This document shows, piece by piece, positions 8,764-16,727 of a stretch of DNA of 64,000 nucleotides. Source of the stretch: Saccharothrix carnea (lineage in GTDB: Bacteria > Actinomycetota > Actinomycetes > Mycobacteriales > Pseudonocardiaceae). Position 1 is the first letter of the stretch; each line of letters opens with the position of its first letter. A model generated the notes under the pieces. It worked only from the letters and a program-made list of their open reading frames with translations, ran no database searches and had not been told where the DNA came from. Location of the stretch: contig NZ_PYAX01000017.1 in NCBI RefSeq assembly GCF_003014735.1, positions 62,001-126,000 on the forward strand, read 5' to 3'. The translations under genes were made by a program, and so were the position numbers.

Positions 8764-9414
8764 ATGCAGTCGTTCAGGCACGTCAATCGCACGTTGGTCG
8801 CTTCCGTGGGCGCCCTCGCCCTCCTGCTGTCGGCCTGCGGGGAAGCCACCACGGGCAGCGCCGGGCCCGCCACCACGCCCGCGGTCGACGCGACCACCGA
8901 GACCACGAAGTCCGACGCGGCGCCGACGAGCACGAAGTCCAGCGCCGCCAAGGCACCCGAGGGTGACGTGACCGCGCCCGGCACCAAGCTGAAGGTCGGC
9001 GAGCGCGCTGTGGTGCCGTTCAAGTTCGGCAACGACAAGTCCGGCACGATCGCCCTCACCGTGACCGCGATCGACGCGGGGACCAACGCCGACCTGGCGT
9101 CGTTCGGCGAGAAGGCCAAGGGCATCACGCCGTACTACATCAGGGTGACCGTGGAGAACGTCGGCGGCACCGACCTGTCGTACAGCTCGGTGAGCCTGCG
9201 CGCGGTCGGCGCGGACGGCAAGGGCACCGGCGTGATCATCAGCGGGGACACCGCGCAGTGCGAGTCGGAGTCGGCCAAGAAGGACTTCACCACCGCCGGC
9301 GCGAAGTACGAGACGTGCGTGCTGCAGGGTGCGCGCGAGGGTTCCGCCGTGGCGGGCGCGACGTTCGACCGGAGCGAGGGCTACGAGAAGGCGCCGGTCA
9401 CCTGGACGAAGTGA
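8764..9414 (+). CDS. Putative lipoprotein with DUF4352-like immunoglobulin-type domain
   Basis: The 216-residue protein has a lipoprotein signal with lipobox LSAC (around residues 20-23) followed by about 45 residues rich in Thr, Ser, Ala and Lys, a flexible tether. The folded part (about residues 75-216) shows beta-strand alternation with YYIRVTVENVGGTDLSYSSV, typical of the DUF4352/telomere-type immunoglobulin-like lipoproteins of actinobacteria; two Cys residues could form a disulfide. The role is unknown; it would sit on the outer face of the membrane. Confidence 0.75.
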   Translation: MQSFRHVNRTLVASVGALALLLSACGEATTGSAGPATTPAVDATTETTKSDAAPTSTKSSAAKAPEGDVTAPGTKLKVGERAVVPFKFGNDKSGTIALTVTAIDAGTNADLASFGEKAKGITPYYIRVTVENVGGTDLSYSSVSLRAVGADGKGTGVIISGDTAQCESESAKKDFTTAGAKYETCVLQGAREGSAVAGATFDRSEGYEKAPVTWTK

Positions 9415-9461
9415 CACCCGGTCGCGGTCCCGGGCCGGGCCAGGGGGCCGACCCGGGCGTC

Positions 9462-9490
9462 CCTCCTCGGCCAGGACCCGGCCGAGGAGG
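9462..9490. terminator. Terminator hairpin after the lipoprotein gene
   Basis: CCTCCTCGGCC and GGCCGAGGAGG form a perfect 11-bp stem with a 7-base loop. Confidence 0.75.
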
Positions 9491-9612
9491 CGTTGCCGCA
9501 GTCGGCGGGCCTGCTTGGGCATGTTCCAGCCCAGGACGCCCACCGGCTCGCCCGCACGCCGGTGGACCGCGACGAAGCGTGTCGTCGCGCACCCGGAACA
9601 GCCGCACGCGAA
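9478..9612 (-). pseudogene. Possible C-terminal remnant of an FAD-dependent oxidoreductase
   Basis: A short leftward frame reads FVAVHRRAGEPVGVLGWN followed by MPKQARRLRQRLL, which closely resembles the last residues of ferredoxin-reductase-like NAD(P)/FAD oxidoreductases (a beta strand ending in VGVLGWNMPKQ). Nothing upstream on this strand continues the family, and the end runs into the terminator region. The rest of 9491-9822 has no gene that I can support. This is a judgement from sequence feel alone. Confidence 0.35.
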
Positions 9613-9822
9613 CCCGACCTCCACACAGCCGCCTCGCCGATCCCCAGGACCACTCAGCCCCACAACCAGCCCACCCGTCACCCCGCCGGTCCGACCGAGA
9701 ACCCAGCGGCCGGCCCGCCGATTCTCCACCGATCAGACCCACAGCCGGCGGCCGGCCTGCCGATTCCTCGCCGAGCGGACCATTGCCAGCGGCAGGATCG
9801 TCGATCATCCACACCGGGCCGG

Positions 9823-10731
9823 TCAGGCAGGCAGCGCGGCGGCCAGTTCGGCGATCATCCCTGGGCCGACCTGGCAGCAGCCGCCGACCAGCCGCGCGCC
9901 GCCCGACACCCAAGCCGCCACGCGCGCGGGCTCGAAGGTCGGGGTGCCGGTCCAGTTCCTGGTGGCGGCGTCCCAGGTCTCACCGCTGTTCGGGTACACC
10001 ACGACCGGTTTTCCGGTGACCCACCGGGCGATCGCCACGGCCTCGTCCACGTCGGCCGGGTCGCAGCAGTTGACGCCGACTGCGACCACCTCGTCCACGC
10101 CCCGCACCGCCTCGAACGCCTCGACCAACGGCTGGCCGGCGCACGTCCGCGTACCCCGGGCGCTGTAGGACAGCCACAGCGGCACGCCCGACCCGGCGAC
10201 CACCCGCAGCACCGCCTCCGCCTCCTCGACGTCCGGGATCGTCTCGACCGCGAGCACATCGGCACCCGCCTCCGCGAGCACCTCGATCCTGGGCCGGTGG
10301 AACGATTCCAGCGCACCCGGCGGCAGGCCGTACCGCCCGCGGTACTCCGAGCCGTCCGCCCGCATCGCGCCGTACGGGCCGACCGACGCCGCCACCCACC
10401 GCGGCCCGTCCACTTCGGACGCGGCACGGCGGGCGAGGGTCACGCTGGCGCGCAGCAGGTCGGCCGTCTCCGCCGCACCGAGCCCGCGCCGGGCGAAACC
10501 CTCGAACGTGGCCTGGTAGCTGGACGTGATCGCGACCTCGGCACCGGCCCGGTAGTAGGCGAGGTGGGCGGCCCGGAGGGCGTCCGGGTCGGTGAGCAGC
10601 AGCCGGGCCGACCACAGCGAGTCGGACAGGTCGTGCCCGGCGGCCGTGAGCGCGGTCGACAGCCCGCCGTCCAGCACCACCACGCGACGGGCCAGCACCT
10701 CGGACAGCCGTTCCTCGGCCACCCCCACCAC
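9823..10731 (-). CDS. mmuM: Homocysteine S-methyltransferase
   Basis: The protein (about 299-302 residues) is a Zn-dependent homocysteine methyltransferase of the MmuM/BHMT type, which moves a methyl group from S-methylmethionine or S-adenosylmethionine to homocysteine to make methionine. Visible motifs are LDGGLSTALTAAGHDL at the start, TSSYQATFEGF, GVNCCDP with the first zinc Cys, and GGCCQVGP at the C-terminus with the other two. Several in-frame GTG codons (10731, 10728, 10722) could start it; the last has GGTGGGG-like sequence just upstream. It reads away from trpF, which ends 20 bases upstream. Confidence 0.92.
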   Translation of the reverse strand: MVGVAEERLSEVLARRVVVLDGGLSTALTAAGHDLSDSLWSARLLLTDPDALRAAHLAYYRAGAEVAITSSYQATFEGFARRGLGAAETADLLRASVTLARRAASEVDGPRWVAASVGPYGAMRADGSEYRGRYGLPPGALESFHRPRIEVLAEAGADVLAVETIPDVEEAEAVLRVVAGSGVPLWLSYSARGTRTCAGQPLVEAFEAVRGVDEVVAVGVNCCDPADVDEAVAIARWVTGKPVVVYPNSGETWDAATRNWTGTPTFEPARVAAWVSGGARLVGGCCQVGPGMIAELAAALPA

Positions 10732-10750
10732 GCTACCGCGACGGCGGACG

Positions 10751-11350
10751 TCAGGCGGCCCGCGCGGCGGCGACGAACTCCCGCATGAGCCCGTGGTCCT
10801 TGACCCCGCGGCTCGCCTCGATGCCGCTCGACACGTCCACACCCCACGGTCGGGCCTGCGCCACGGCCTCGGCGACGTTGGCCACACCGAGGCCGCCCGC
10901 CAGCAACCACCGTCCCTCCGGCCGGGCGCCGTCGAGCGCGGCGAGGTCCCACCGGTGCCCCGACCCGGCCTGCGGCGAGTCGAGCAGCAGCATCTCCTCG
11001 CCGAACGCGCCGACCCGCACGTCGGTGTCCGCCGTCAACGCGACCGCCCGGACCAGGGGCACCCCGCTCGCGCCCACCTCGTCGAACGCCGCCCGCGGGT
11101 AGTCGCCGTGCAACTGGACCGCGCCGACACCGGACTCCTCGGCGAGCCGCCGCACGTCCGCCGCCACCACCCCGCTGAACACGCCGATCGCGAGCACGTG
11201 CGACGGCACCTCCCGGACCAACCGCCGCGCCGTGTCGACGTCCACCTGGCGCACGCTCGCACTCAGCACGAACCCAACCGCATCCGCACCCGCGTCCACC
11301 GCGGCGGCGACATCGGCCGGAGTGCGCAGCCCGCACAACTTCACGTACAT
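10751..11350 (-). CDS. trpF: Phosphoribosylanthranilate isomerase
   Basis: The 199-residue TIM barrel opens with the family signature VKLCGLRTPADV (catalytic Cys in the KxCG motif), continues with GADAVGFVLSASVRQV and VQLHGDY, and ends with LAGGLGVANVAEAV and GVDVSSGIEASRGVKD, whose Asp and the SSG loop bind the phosphate. It catalyses the third step of tryptophan synthesis. No other trp genes are nearby, a common arrangement in actinomycetes. The ATG at 11350 is the only reasonable start. Confidence 0.96.
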   Translation of the reverse strand: MYVKLCGLRTPADVAAAVDAGADAVGFVLSASVRQVDVDTARRLVREVPSHVLAIGVFSGVVAADVRRLAEESGVGAVQLHGDYPRAAFDEVGASGVPLVRAVALTADTDVRVGAFGEEMLLLDSPQAGSGHRWDLAALDGARPEGRWLLAGGLGVANVAEAVAQARPWGVDVSSGIEASRGVKDHGLMREFVAAARAA

Positions 11351-11841
11351 GCCGCAGACAGTAGCGGCGAGCCACCCACACCGACCCACATTCACCACAC
11401 CAGCTCACACCTGCCCACCAGCCGCCGCCCCATCGCCTCGCGCCCGCTCCACCGACCAGCGCTCACCTCACCGGCCCAGCGCCCACCCCACCAACCCGCA
11501 CCCCACCCGCCCATGCCCATCCCGCGCCCACTACACCCGCTCACACCTGCCCACCGGCCCGCGCTCACCTCGAGCCCGCTCCGTCCCCCCACCGCCGGCT
11601 CACGGCGCCCGGACCAGGCCCTCGTGCCGCACCGTCCAGCCGGCGGCGGGCAGCGCGGACGCGGTGGGCCGCCGTCCCAGCCCGCCGTTGCCCGGCAAGT
11701 ACACCGGTAGGCGGTCGGCGACTTCGCCTTCGCGGTGTGCACACCACGCGGACCCTTCGCCACCCCCTTGGTCACCTCTTTCCGCCGTGACGACCGCCAC
11801 CGAGGTCGCCGCGACACCGTCCCGCTCGCGATACTGGGTGC
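11351..11841. other. Gene-poor stretch with a low-complexity half
   Basis: The first 240 bases are pyrimidine- and CAC-rich with many imperfect repeats (CCACC, CGCTCACC). From about 11600 to 11800 the leftward strand has a coding-like frame (a Lys-rich segment KGPRGVHTAKAKSPTAYRC in one frame, and PVYLPGNGGLGRRPTAS in the next), but no single frame gives a recognisable protein. It could be an eroded small gene. I call no gene here. Confidence 0.4.
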
Positions 11842-12144
11842 GTGACCGCGCGAGAACCCCGCCTGGAGATCGAGTACTGCACGCAGTGCCGGTGGCTGCT
11901 GCGCGCCGGTTGGACCGCGCAGGAACTGCTGACCACCTTCACCACCGAACTGGGCGAGGTCGCGCTCGTCCCCGGCACGGGTGGCGTGTTCGACGTCCGG
12001 CTCGGCGGCGAGACGCTCTGGTCGCGCAAGGAGCGAGGAGGGTTCCCCGACCTGGCCGTGCTGAAGCAGCTCGTCCGCGACCGGATCGCCCCCGACCGCG
12101 ACCTCGGGCACTCCGACCGGCACCGCAAGGCCCAGCCGGAGTAG
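11842..12144 (+). CDS. SelT/SelW/SelH-family thioredoxin-fold protein
   Basis: The 100-residue protein has the family start EIEYCTQCRWLLRAGWTAQELL, with a CxxC pair in the position of the Cys-x-x-Sec redox site of eukaryotic SelW, and the middle signature GTGGVFDVRLGGETLWSRK, then FPDLAVLKQLVRDRI. Members are small redox proteins of uncertain partner. It starts with GTG and stands alone, with only one base between its stop and that of the convergent next gene. Confidence 0.9.
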   Translation: MTAREPRLEIEYCTQCRWLLRAGWTAQELLTTFTTELGEVALVPGTGGVFDVRLGGETLWSRKERGGFPDLAVLKQLVRDRIAPDRDLGHSDRHRKAQPE

Positions 12145-12145
12145 G

Positions 12146-12820
12146 TCACGGGCGCGGTAAGTAGGCGGCCACCTCGGCGAGGGCGTCCAACGTCTCCCGG
12201 TCGACGTGGCCGGCGGCGGGTTCGGCCTCGGCGACCGTGATGGTGGTGCCGTCGACGTCGGTGCCGTAGTTGTCGCCGGTGAACGTGATGTCCGCCAGGC
12301 CGAGCAACGACGCGCCCAGCGGGTAGATGTCGCCGCTGCCGTGCCGGTCCTCGATCCGCTTGAACGCACGCAGGTCCCGGGTGTTGCGGAAGCCGACCCA
12401 CGCCACCGACACGACCGCGTTGTTGCCGGCACCGTCCCCCACCGCGATCACCACCCGGTCCAACGACGTGCACGGCGTGTGCGCGAAGAACTCCCGGACC
12501 TCGCCGTGCGACGCCGACAGGCACTCGACCTGCCGCTGCCACCGGTCGTCCAGCCTCCGCATCCCCAGCCGCTGCCACGCGCCGTCGCGGTCGCCCCGCT
12601 TCGCCGCCTTCTGCCCGTCCAGCTTGCGCGCGGCCACCCCCGACGACCCGGCCGAACCGCTCGCGCTCGGCCCGAACACCCCTCCCCCGCCGGCCGCGCC
12701 CGCGGAACCGACCAGGCCCAGCACCAGCACCCCGGCCGCCACCACGGTCCCCGCACCTCCCTTCTTGCCGCGAGACGACCTGATCCGGCCCTGACCGTCG
12801 GTGTAGATGATGTCCGCCAT
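12146..12820 (-). CDS. Hypothetical single-span membrane or secreted protein
   Basis: The 224-residue protein starts with a short cytoplasmic segment (MADIIYTDGQGRIRSSRGKKG), one membrane span (about residues 24-46), a Gly/Ser-rich spacer, and an exported domain. The exported part has CLSASHGEVREFFAHTPCTSLDRVV, where two Cys could pair, and repeated acidic strands; this resembles actinobacterial DUF-type surface proteins but I do not recognise the family. The ATG at 12820 is chosen because the upstream part of the frame lacks protein-like composition. Role unknown. Confidence 0.75.
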   Translation of the reverse strand: MADIIYTDGQGRIRSSRGKKGGAGTVVAAGVLVLGLVGSAGAAGGGGVFGPSASGSAGSSGVAARKLDGQKAAKRGDRDGAWQRLGMRRLDDRWQRQVECLSASHGEVREFFAHTPCTSLDRVVIAVGDGAGNNAVVSVAWVGFRNTRDLRAFKRIEDRHGSGDIYPLGASLLGLADITFTGDNYGTDVDGTTITVAEAEPAAGHVDRETLDALAEVAAYLPRP

Positions 12821-12919
12821 GACTGCTCCCCCTGATCGGTTCGTACCCCTGATCGGCAAGCTAGCGACGGGCACCGACAATTCCGGCCCCTTCCGCGGAC
12901 CGGTCACCCGATCGAGCGA

Positions 12920-12963
12920 CCAAAGAAAAAACGGGACCCCGCGCGTCGCCGCGTGGGGCCCCG
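12920..12963 (-). terminator. Intrinsic terminator of the GH5 cellulase gene
   Basis: On the leftward strand a GC-rich stem (GGGGCCCCACGCG against CGCGCGGGGTCCC, one bulge each) with a GCGA loop is followed by a T-rich run (GTTTTTTCTTT), a classic rho-independent terminator, unusual in its long T tract for this GC-rich DNA. Confidence 0.88.
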
Positions 12964-12981
12964 TCCTCTGTGGAGCGTGGG

Positions 12982-14391
12982 TCAGCTGGTCGGGAAGTTG
13001 TCCGTGGTGCTGATCCGGCTCTTGAGCAGCGCACCCGACTCGGTGAGCACACCGCTGCTGGAGTAGTCACCGCCGTTGCACGTGCCCGGCCGCAACGCCG
13101 CACTGCTCTCGTTCGCGTCCGAGTACGTCCAGTTCGCGTAACCGATCTTGAGCGAGTCCAGCAGGTCCAGCCAGGCCACCGTGCTCGCCCGGTCGAACGT
13201 GCCGCCACCGGTGGCCAGGACCGTCCCGAACTCCGTCACGAACAGCGGCAGGCGCTGAGCCGCCCGGCTGACCGCGGCGCGGTAGTTGTCCTTGTGCGAC
13301 GCGGCGTAGAAGTGGAACGCGTACATGATGTTGGTGGCGTTGACCGGGTTGTTGATGACCTCGGACTCGTTGGAGCCCTCCGACACGCCCAGCGAGGACC
13401 ACGCACGCGTGCCGACGATGACCACGGCGTCCGGGTCGGCCGCGCGGATCACCGGGATGACCTGCTCGGCGTAGCTCTTGATCGACGCCCAGCTCACGCC
13501 GTTCGGCTCGTTCGCGATCTCGTAGATCACGTTCTTCTTGGCCGCGTTGCGCTGCGCCACGGCCGCGAAGAAGGTCTTCGCCCGGTCGATGTTGTAGTTC
13601 GGGTCACCCGGCGTGAGGATGTGGAAGTCGATCATCGCGTACATGCCGCGCGCCTCGGCCATGTCCACCAGGCTGTTCACCCGGTTGGTGAACCCGGACG
13701 GGTTCGTCTCGTAGCCCTGCTCCTGCACGTACATCGCGATGCGGAACAGGTCGGACTTCCAGTCGTTCGCCAGCGCGTTCAACGAGTTGGTGTTGTAGCA
13801 CTTGTCGAACCACTGGATGCCGTGCGTGCTCATGCCGCGCAGCTGGATCGGGCGGTTGTACTGGTTGCACAGGTTCACGCCGCAGACCCGCAGCTGCCCG
13901 TTGATCTCGACCGGCGTGCGGCCCACGGGCGGGTTCGTGGTCGTCGTGGTGGTGGTAGTCGTCGTCGTGCTGGTCGACGTCGTGGACCCCGTGCAGACCA
14001 CGCCGTTGAGCGCGAACGACGTGGGCGTCGGGTTGCTGCCCGAGTACGAACCGACGAACCCGAGGTCGGTGGACCCGCCGGTGCCCAGCGTCCGGTTCCA
14101 GTCGACGTTGGTCGCGGTGGCCGTGGAGCCCGACTGGGTCCACGTCGCGTTCCAACCCTGGGACACCCGCTGCGAGGTGTTCGGGAAGGCGATGGTGAGC
14201 GACCAGCCGGAGATCGTGTCACCGAGGTTGGTGACCTTCACGCCCGCCTGGAACCCGCCCGACCACTGACTGGTGACGGTGTAGTCAACCTTGCAGCCTT
14301 GGGCGGCGGCCACGGCGTTCGGCAACGTGATCGTCGCCGCGGAACCGAGGGCCACCGCGCAAGCCGCAAGAACTGCGGTGGAGCGCTTCAC
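12982..14391 (-). CDS. Secreted endoglucanase, CBM2 + GH5 (GH5_2-like)
   Basis: The 469-residue enzyme hydrolyses beta-1,4-glucan outside the cell. A Sec signal (to about residue 31) is followed by a CBM2 cellulose-binding module (about 32-137, with the family's Cys pair and exposed Trp residues, for example SQWSGGF), a Thr-rich linker (about 139-158), and a GH5 catalytic domain. GH5_2 marks are GMSTHGIQWF, the acid/base Glu in YEIANEPNG (about residue 295) and the nucleophile Glu in VTEFGT (about residue 387). The GTG at 14391 has AGGAGGGG four bases upstream; an ATG at 14406 is possible. A perfect CebR-type operator lies 27 bases upstream, so cello-oligosaccharide induction is likely. Confidence 0.95.
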   Translation of the reverse strand: MKRSTAVLAACAVALGSAATITLPNAVAAAQGCKVDYTVTSQWSGGFQAGVKVTNLGDTISGWSLTIAFPNTSQRVSQGWNATWTQSGSTATATNVDWNRTLGTGGSTDLGFVGSYSGSNPTPTSFALNGVVCTGSTTSTSTTTTTTTTTTTNPPVGRTPVEINGQLRVCGVNLCNQYNRPIQLRGMSTHGIQWFDKCYNTNSLNALANDWKSDLFRIAMYVQEQGYETNPSGFTNRVNSLVDMAEARGMYAMIDFHILTPGDPNYNIDRAKTFFAAVAQRNAAKKNVIYEIANEPNGVSWASIKSYAEQVIPVIRAADPDAVVIVGTRAWSSLGVSEGSNESEVINNPVNATNIMYAFHFYAASHKDNYRAAVSRAAQRLPLFVTEFGTVLATGGGTFDRASTVAWLDLLDSLKIGYANWTYSDANESSAALRPGTCNGGDYSSSGVLTESGALLKSRISTTDNFPTS

Positions 14392-14417
14392 TGAGCCCCT
14401 CCTCATCTCGACAAATG

Positions 14418-14435
14418 TCTGGGAGCGCTCCCAGA
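14418..14435. promoter_or_regulatory. CebR-type operator (18-bp perfect palindrome)
   Basis: TCTGGGAGCGCTCCCAGA is perfectly self-complementary and contains the 14-bp core TGGGAGCGCTCCCA known as the binding site of CebR, the LacI-family cellobiose/cellotriose-responsive repressor of cellulase genes in Streptomyces and Thermobifida. It sits just upstream of the GH5 cellulase start. Confidence 0.92.
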
Positions 14436-14542
14436 CCCGCCGCGAAACGTACACCGATCGATGCGTTCACGTATAGACCGCGTCTCGCAGAGTGACACGG
14501 CGCGTGACGGTGCGTGTCCGTTGAGCGAGGTCACGCCAGGCG

Positions 14543-15148
14543 TCAACCGAGCTGCGGCACCCACTGGTAGTCCATCTGGCGTGCCGTGGCAACGGCCAGC
14601 TCAACGGTGGTCAATCGGCCGACCAGGTGCAGCGACAGGTCGAGACCGGCGCTGATCCCGGCACTGGTGGCCAGGTCGCCGTGGTCGAGGAACCGGACGT
14701 CGTCGCGCACGTCCAGGTCCGGCCACCGGCGGCGCAGGTCGGCGACGTCCTCCCAGTGCGTGGTGACCGGGCGTTCGTCCAGCAGACCGGCGGCGGCCAG
14801 CACGAACACCCCCGTGCACACCGAGGCGACGACCTCGGCGCGCGAACGGGTCCGGCGCAGCCAGGCCGACACCTCGGGCATCGCCTCGACCTCGTCCACC
14901 ACACCGCCGGGCACCAGGACCACGTCGCACCCCGGCGCGTCACCGAGACCGACGTCGGGCACCATCCGCAGCCCGCCCCTGGCGCGCACCGGCCGCGCAC
15001 CGGCGGCACCGATCGTCACGACCTCGAACGGCGCGGCCGAACCCCGGCGCACGGCGACGCGGCCGGCCACGGAGAACACCTCGAACGGCCCTCCCGCGTC
15101 CAACACCTCGACCTCGTCGAACAGCAGCAACCCGACACGCCTGGTCAT
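14543..15148 (-). CDS. DJ-1/PfpI-family protein (GATase1-like)
   Basis: The 201-residue protein starts VGLLLFDEVEVLDAGGPFEVF and has the nucleophile elbow VASVCTGVFVLAAAGLL with a Cys at about residue 102, followed by TTHWEDVADLRRRWP. These are the marks of the N-terminal domain of GlxA-type AraC regulators and of stand-alone isonitrile-hydratase-like DJ-1/PfpI proteins; no DNA-binding domain follows. Its ATG overlaps the stop of the membrane protein gene upstream (ATGA). It ends the leftward group begun by the PadR regulator. Confidence 0.9.
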   Translation of the reverse strand: MTRRVGLLLFDEVEVLDAGGPFEVFSVAGRVAVRRGSAAPFEVVTIGAAGARPVRARGGLRMVPDVGLGDAPGCDVVLVPGGVVDEVEAMPEVSAWLRRTRSRAEVVASVCTGVFVLAAAGLLDERPVTTHWEDVADLRRRWPDLDVRDDVRFLDHGDLATSAGISAGLDLSLHLVGRLTTVELAVATARQMDYQWVPQLG

Positions 15149-15807
15149 CGACACCCCGCCCCGGCACGCACGCACCGGCGGCACTCGCGGGCCGATGCGG
15201 CGACCACCCCGTGCGCCGCGATGGCGAGCACACCGGCGAACGCGGTCAACGGCCAGTCGGTCGACAGGGCCGAGGTGACGCCCAGCGCGACGGCGGCGAG
15301 CGCCATGCCGACCGCGGCGGCGGACGCCGTCCACGCCACCGCCGACGGCAGCCGGTGCGGCGTGGGCAGCAGGCGGGTGAGCGGGCCGGTGGCCACCAGC
15401 GCTGTCACCGCGAGCAGGCCGGACGCGGTCGCCACCGCGGCCAGGTGCACGGCGAGCGCGCCCAGTCGCCAGTCCGGATCACGGGCGACGACGTGCACCA
15501 TGAACCGGCACACCACCAGGACCGGCACGGTGACCGCGGCGACCCGGGCGGTGCGGCGGGTCTGGGCGATGGTCAGCTCCCGCTGGAACGACGGCGCGAG
15601 CTCGTCCGCCGTCCCGAAGTCCAGCACCGCGCGGTGTGCCGCCTGGGCGCGGGGGACGCCGAAGCGGGTCTGCGCCTCCACCGCGTCGACCAGGCCGTCG
15701 CGCACCTCGCGCATCATTGCGGCCTTGGCCCGCGCCGGGCCGTGCAGGGACGTGGTCAGCGTCGCCAGGTAGTCCTCGACCGGGTCGGCGCGCGGCGCGG
15801 TGCTCAC
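15145..15807 (-). CDS. HAAS-domain membrane protein partnered with PadR
   Basis: The 220-residue protein has an N-terminal helical domain (about residues 1-80: DPVEDYLATLTTSLHGPARAKAAMMREVRDGL) typical of the HAAS/DUF1700-like permease-prefix domain usually encoded next to PadR regulators, followed by four predicted membrane spans. Its GTG start overlaps the stop of the PadR gene (GTGA). Such pairs are thought to sense membrane or envelope state; the exact job is unknown. Confidence 0.82.
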   Translation of the reverse strand: MSTAPRADPVEDYLATLTTSLHGPARAKAAMMREVRDGLVDAVEAQTRFGVPRAQAAHRAVLDFGTADELAPSFQRELTIAQTRRTARVAAVTVPVLVVCRFMVHVVARDPDWRLGALAVHLAAVATASGLLAVTALVATGPLTRLLPTPHRLPSAVAWTASAAAVGMALAAVALGVTSALSTDWPLTAFAGVLAIAAHGVVAASARECRRCVRAGAGCR

Positions 15808-16145
15808 GTCGCCCGCCTCGCCGACGCGGTCGGGTCCAGCACGGCGTCGATCGCGGCGGTGAACTCCCGCCACGTCGACCGGGCGCCCGCCAGGTCGCGC
15901 CGACCCGCCTCGGTGAGCTCGTGGCACCGCCGGGGCCGGTCGGACACCGGTTGCCGGCGGCTGCGCAGCAAACCCAGCCGCTCCAACCGGTTCAGCGCCG
16001 GGTAGACGGTGCCGGTGCGCAGTTCGAGCGCGCCGGCGCTGCGCCGCTGGACCGCGGTGATGACCGCGTAGCCGTGCAGCGGCCCCGGTTCGAGCACCGC
16101 CGGCAACATCGCGTCCAGGTGCCCGCGCACCGCGTCCGCCTTCAT
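15804..16145 (-). CDS. PadR-family transcriptional regulator
   Basis: The 113-residue protein is a PadR winged helix: LDAMLPAVLEPGPLHGYAVITAVQRRS, then LELRTGTVYPALNRLERLGLL and the wing SDRPRRCHELTEAGRRDL. These regulators usually repress their own operon and a neighbouring gene. It opens a three-gene leftward operon and is divergent from a small membrane protein; a 20-bp direct repeat occurs once near each start and may be its binding site. Confidence 0.95.
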   Translation of the reverse strand: MKADAVRGHLDAMLPAVLEPGPLHGYAVITAVQRRSAGALELRTGTVYPALNRLERLGLLRSRRQPVSDRPRRCHELTEAGRRDLAGARSTWREFTAAIDAVLDPTASARRAT

Positions 16146-16147
16146 GG

Positions 16148-16167
16148 GTTGGCAGCCTACACAACGA
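16148..16167. promoter_or_regulatory. Direct repeat copy 1 in the PadR divergent promoter
   Basis: The 20-base sequence GTTGGCAGCCTACACAACGA matches the copy at 16204-16223 at 17 of 20 positions. This copy begins two bases upstream of the PadR start codon. Confidence 0.5.
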
Positions 16168-16203
16168 CTACGTAGGTGTGATACCTATTGGCAGTCGACA
16201 TAT

Positions 16204-16223
16204 GTTGGCTGTCTACGCAACGA
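16204..16223. promoter_or_regulatory. Direct repeat copy 2 in the PadR divergent promoter
   Basis: GTTGGCTGTCTACGCAACGA, 56 bases from copy 1 and 12 bases upstream of the start of the divergent membrane-protein gene. Between the copies is an 8-bp palindrome CTACGTAG (16168-16175 region). The layout suggests joint control of both genes by PadR. Confidence 0.5.
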
Positions 16224-16234
16224 GGAGTCACCCG

Positions 16235-16654
16235 GTGACCAAGCTGCTGCTCTCGGTCCACGTCATCGCCGCGATCCTCGCCGTCGGGCCGATCGCCGTG
16301 GCCGCCTCGCTGTTCCCCCGCTTCGCGCGCGAGTCGCCGACCGGGACGGCGGTGTTCCTGCACCGCACGTGCCGCACCTACACCGTCGTGGGCGTCGCCG
16401 TGCCGGTCTTCGGCGTCGCCACCGGGGCGAGCCTGGGCGTGCTCGGTGACGCGTGGCTGCTGGTGTCGGTGCTGTTGACGGCCGTCGCGGCGGGCCTGCT
16501 GGCGTTGACGATCCTGCCCGCCCAGCGGCGGATGCTCGACGGCACGACGGCGTCGGCGAAGCGGCTGGCCATGACGACCGGCGTGTTCAACCTGCTGTGG
16601 GCGGTCGTGGTCGTGCTGATGATCGTGCGCCCCGGCTCGACGACGGGGGCTTGA
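16235..16654 (+). CDS. DUF2269-like four-span membrane protein
   Basis: The 139-residue protein has four hydrophobic segments starting with KLLLSVHVIAAILAVGPIAVAASLF, with conserved His and Gly residues typical of the DUF2269/YphA-type integral membrane family. GTG at 16235 has GAGGAG seven bases upstream. It is divergent from the PadR operon and likely regulated with it. Function unknown. Confidence 0.8.
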   Translation: MTKLLLSVHVIAAILAVGPIAVAASLFPRFARESPTGTAVFLHRTCRTYTVVGVAVPVFGVATGASLGVLGDAWLLVSVLLTAVAAGLLALTILPAQRRMLDGTTASAKRLAMTTGVFNLLWAVVVVLMIVRPGSTTGA

Positions 16655-16673
16655 CGGGGACGGACGAAGCCGA

Positions 16674-16713
16674 CCGCCTGGTGCGGGGGACGCGGTGTCC
16701 CCGCACCAGGCGG
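16674..16713. terminator. Bidirectional terminator between convergent genes
   Basis: CCGCCTGGTGCGGGG and CCCCGCACCAGGCGG form a perfect 15-bp stem between the DUF2269-like gene and the xylanase gene. Confidence 0.85.
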
Positions 16714-16727
16714 TGGTCACTGCTCGA

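Noticed and set aside
11600..11800. A radA-like zinc-ribbon start (TAYRCT) on the leftward strand
   Set aside because: The cysteine spacing does not follow the RadA motif and no helicase-like sequence follows before trpF.
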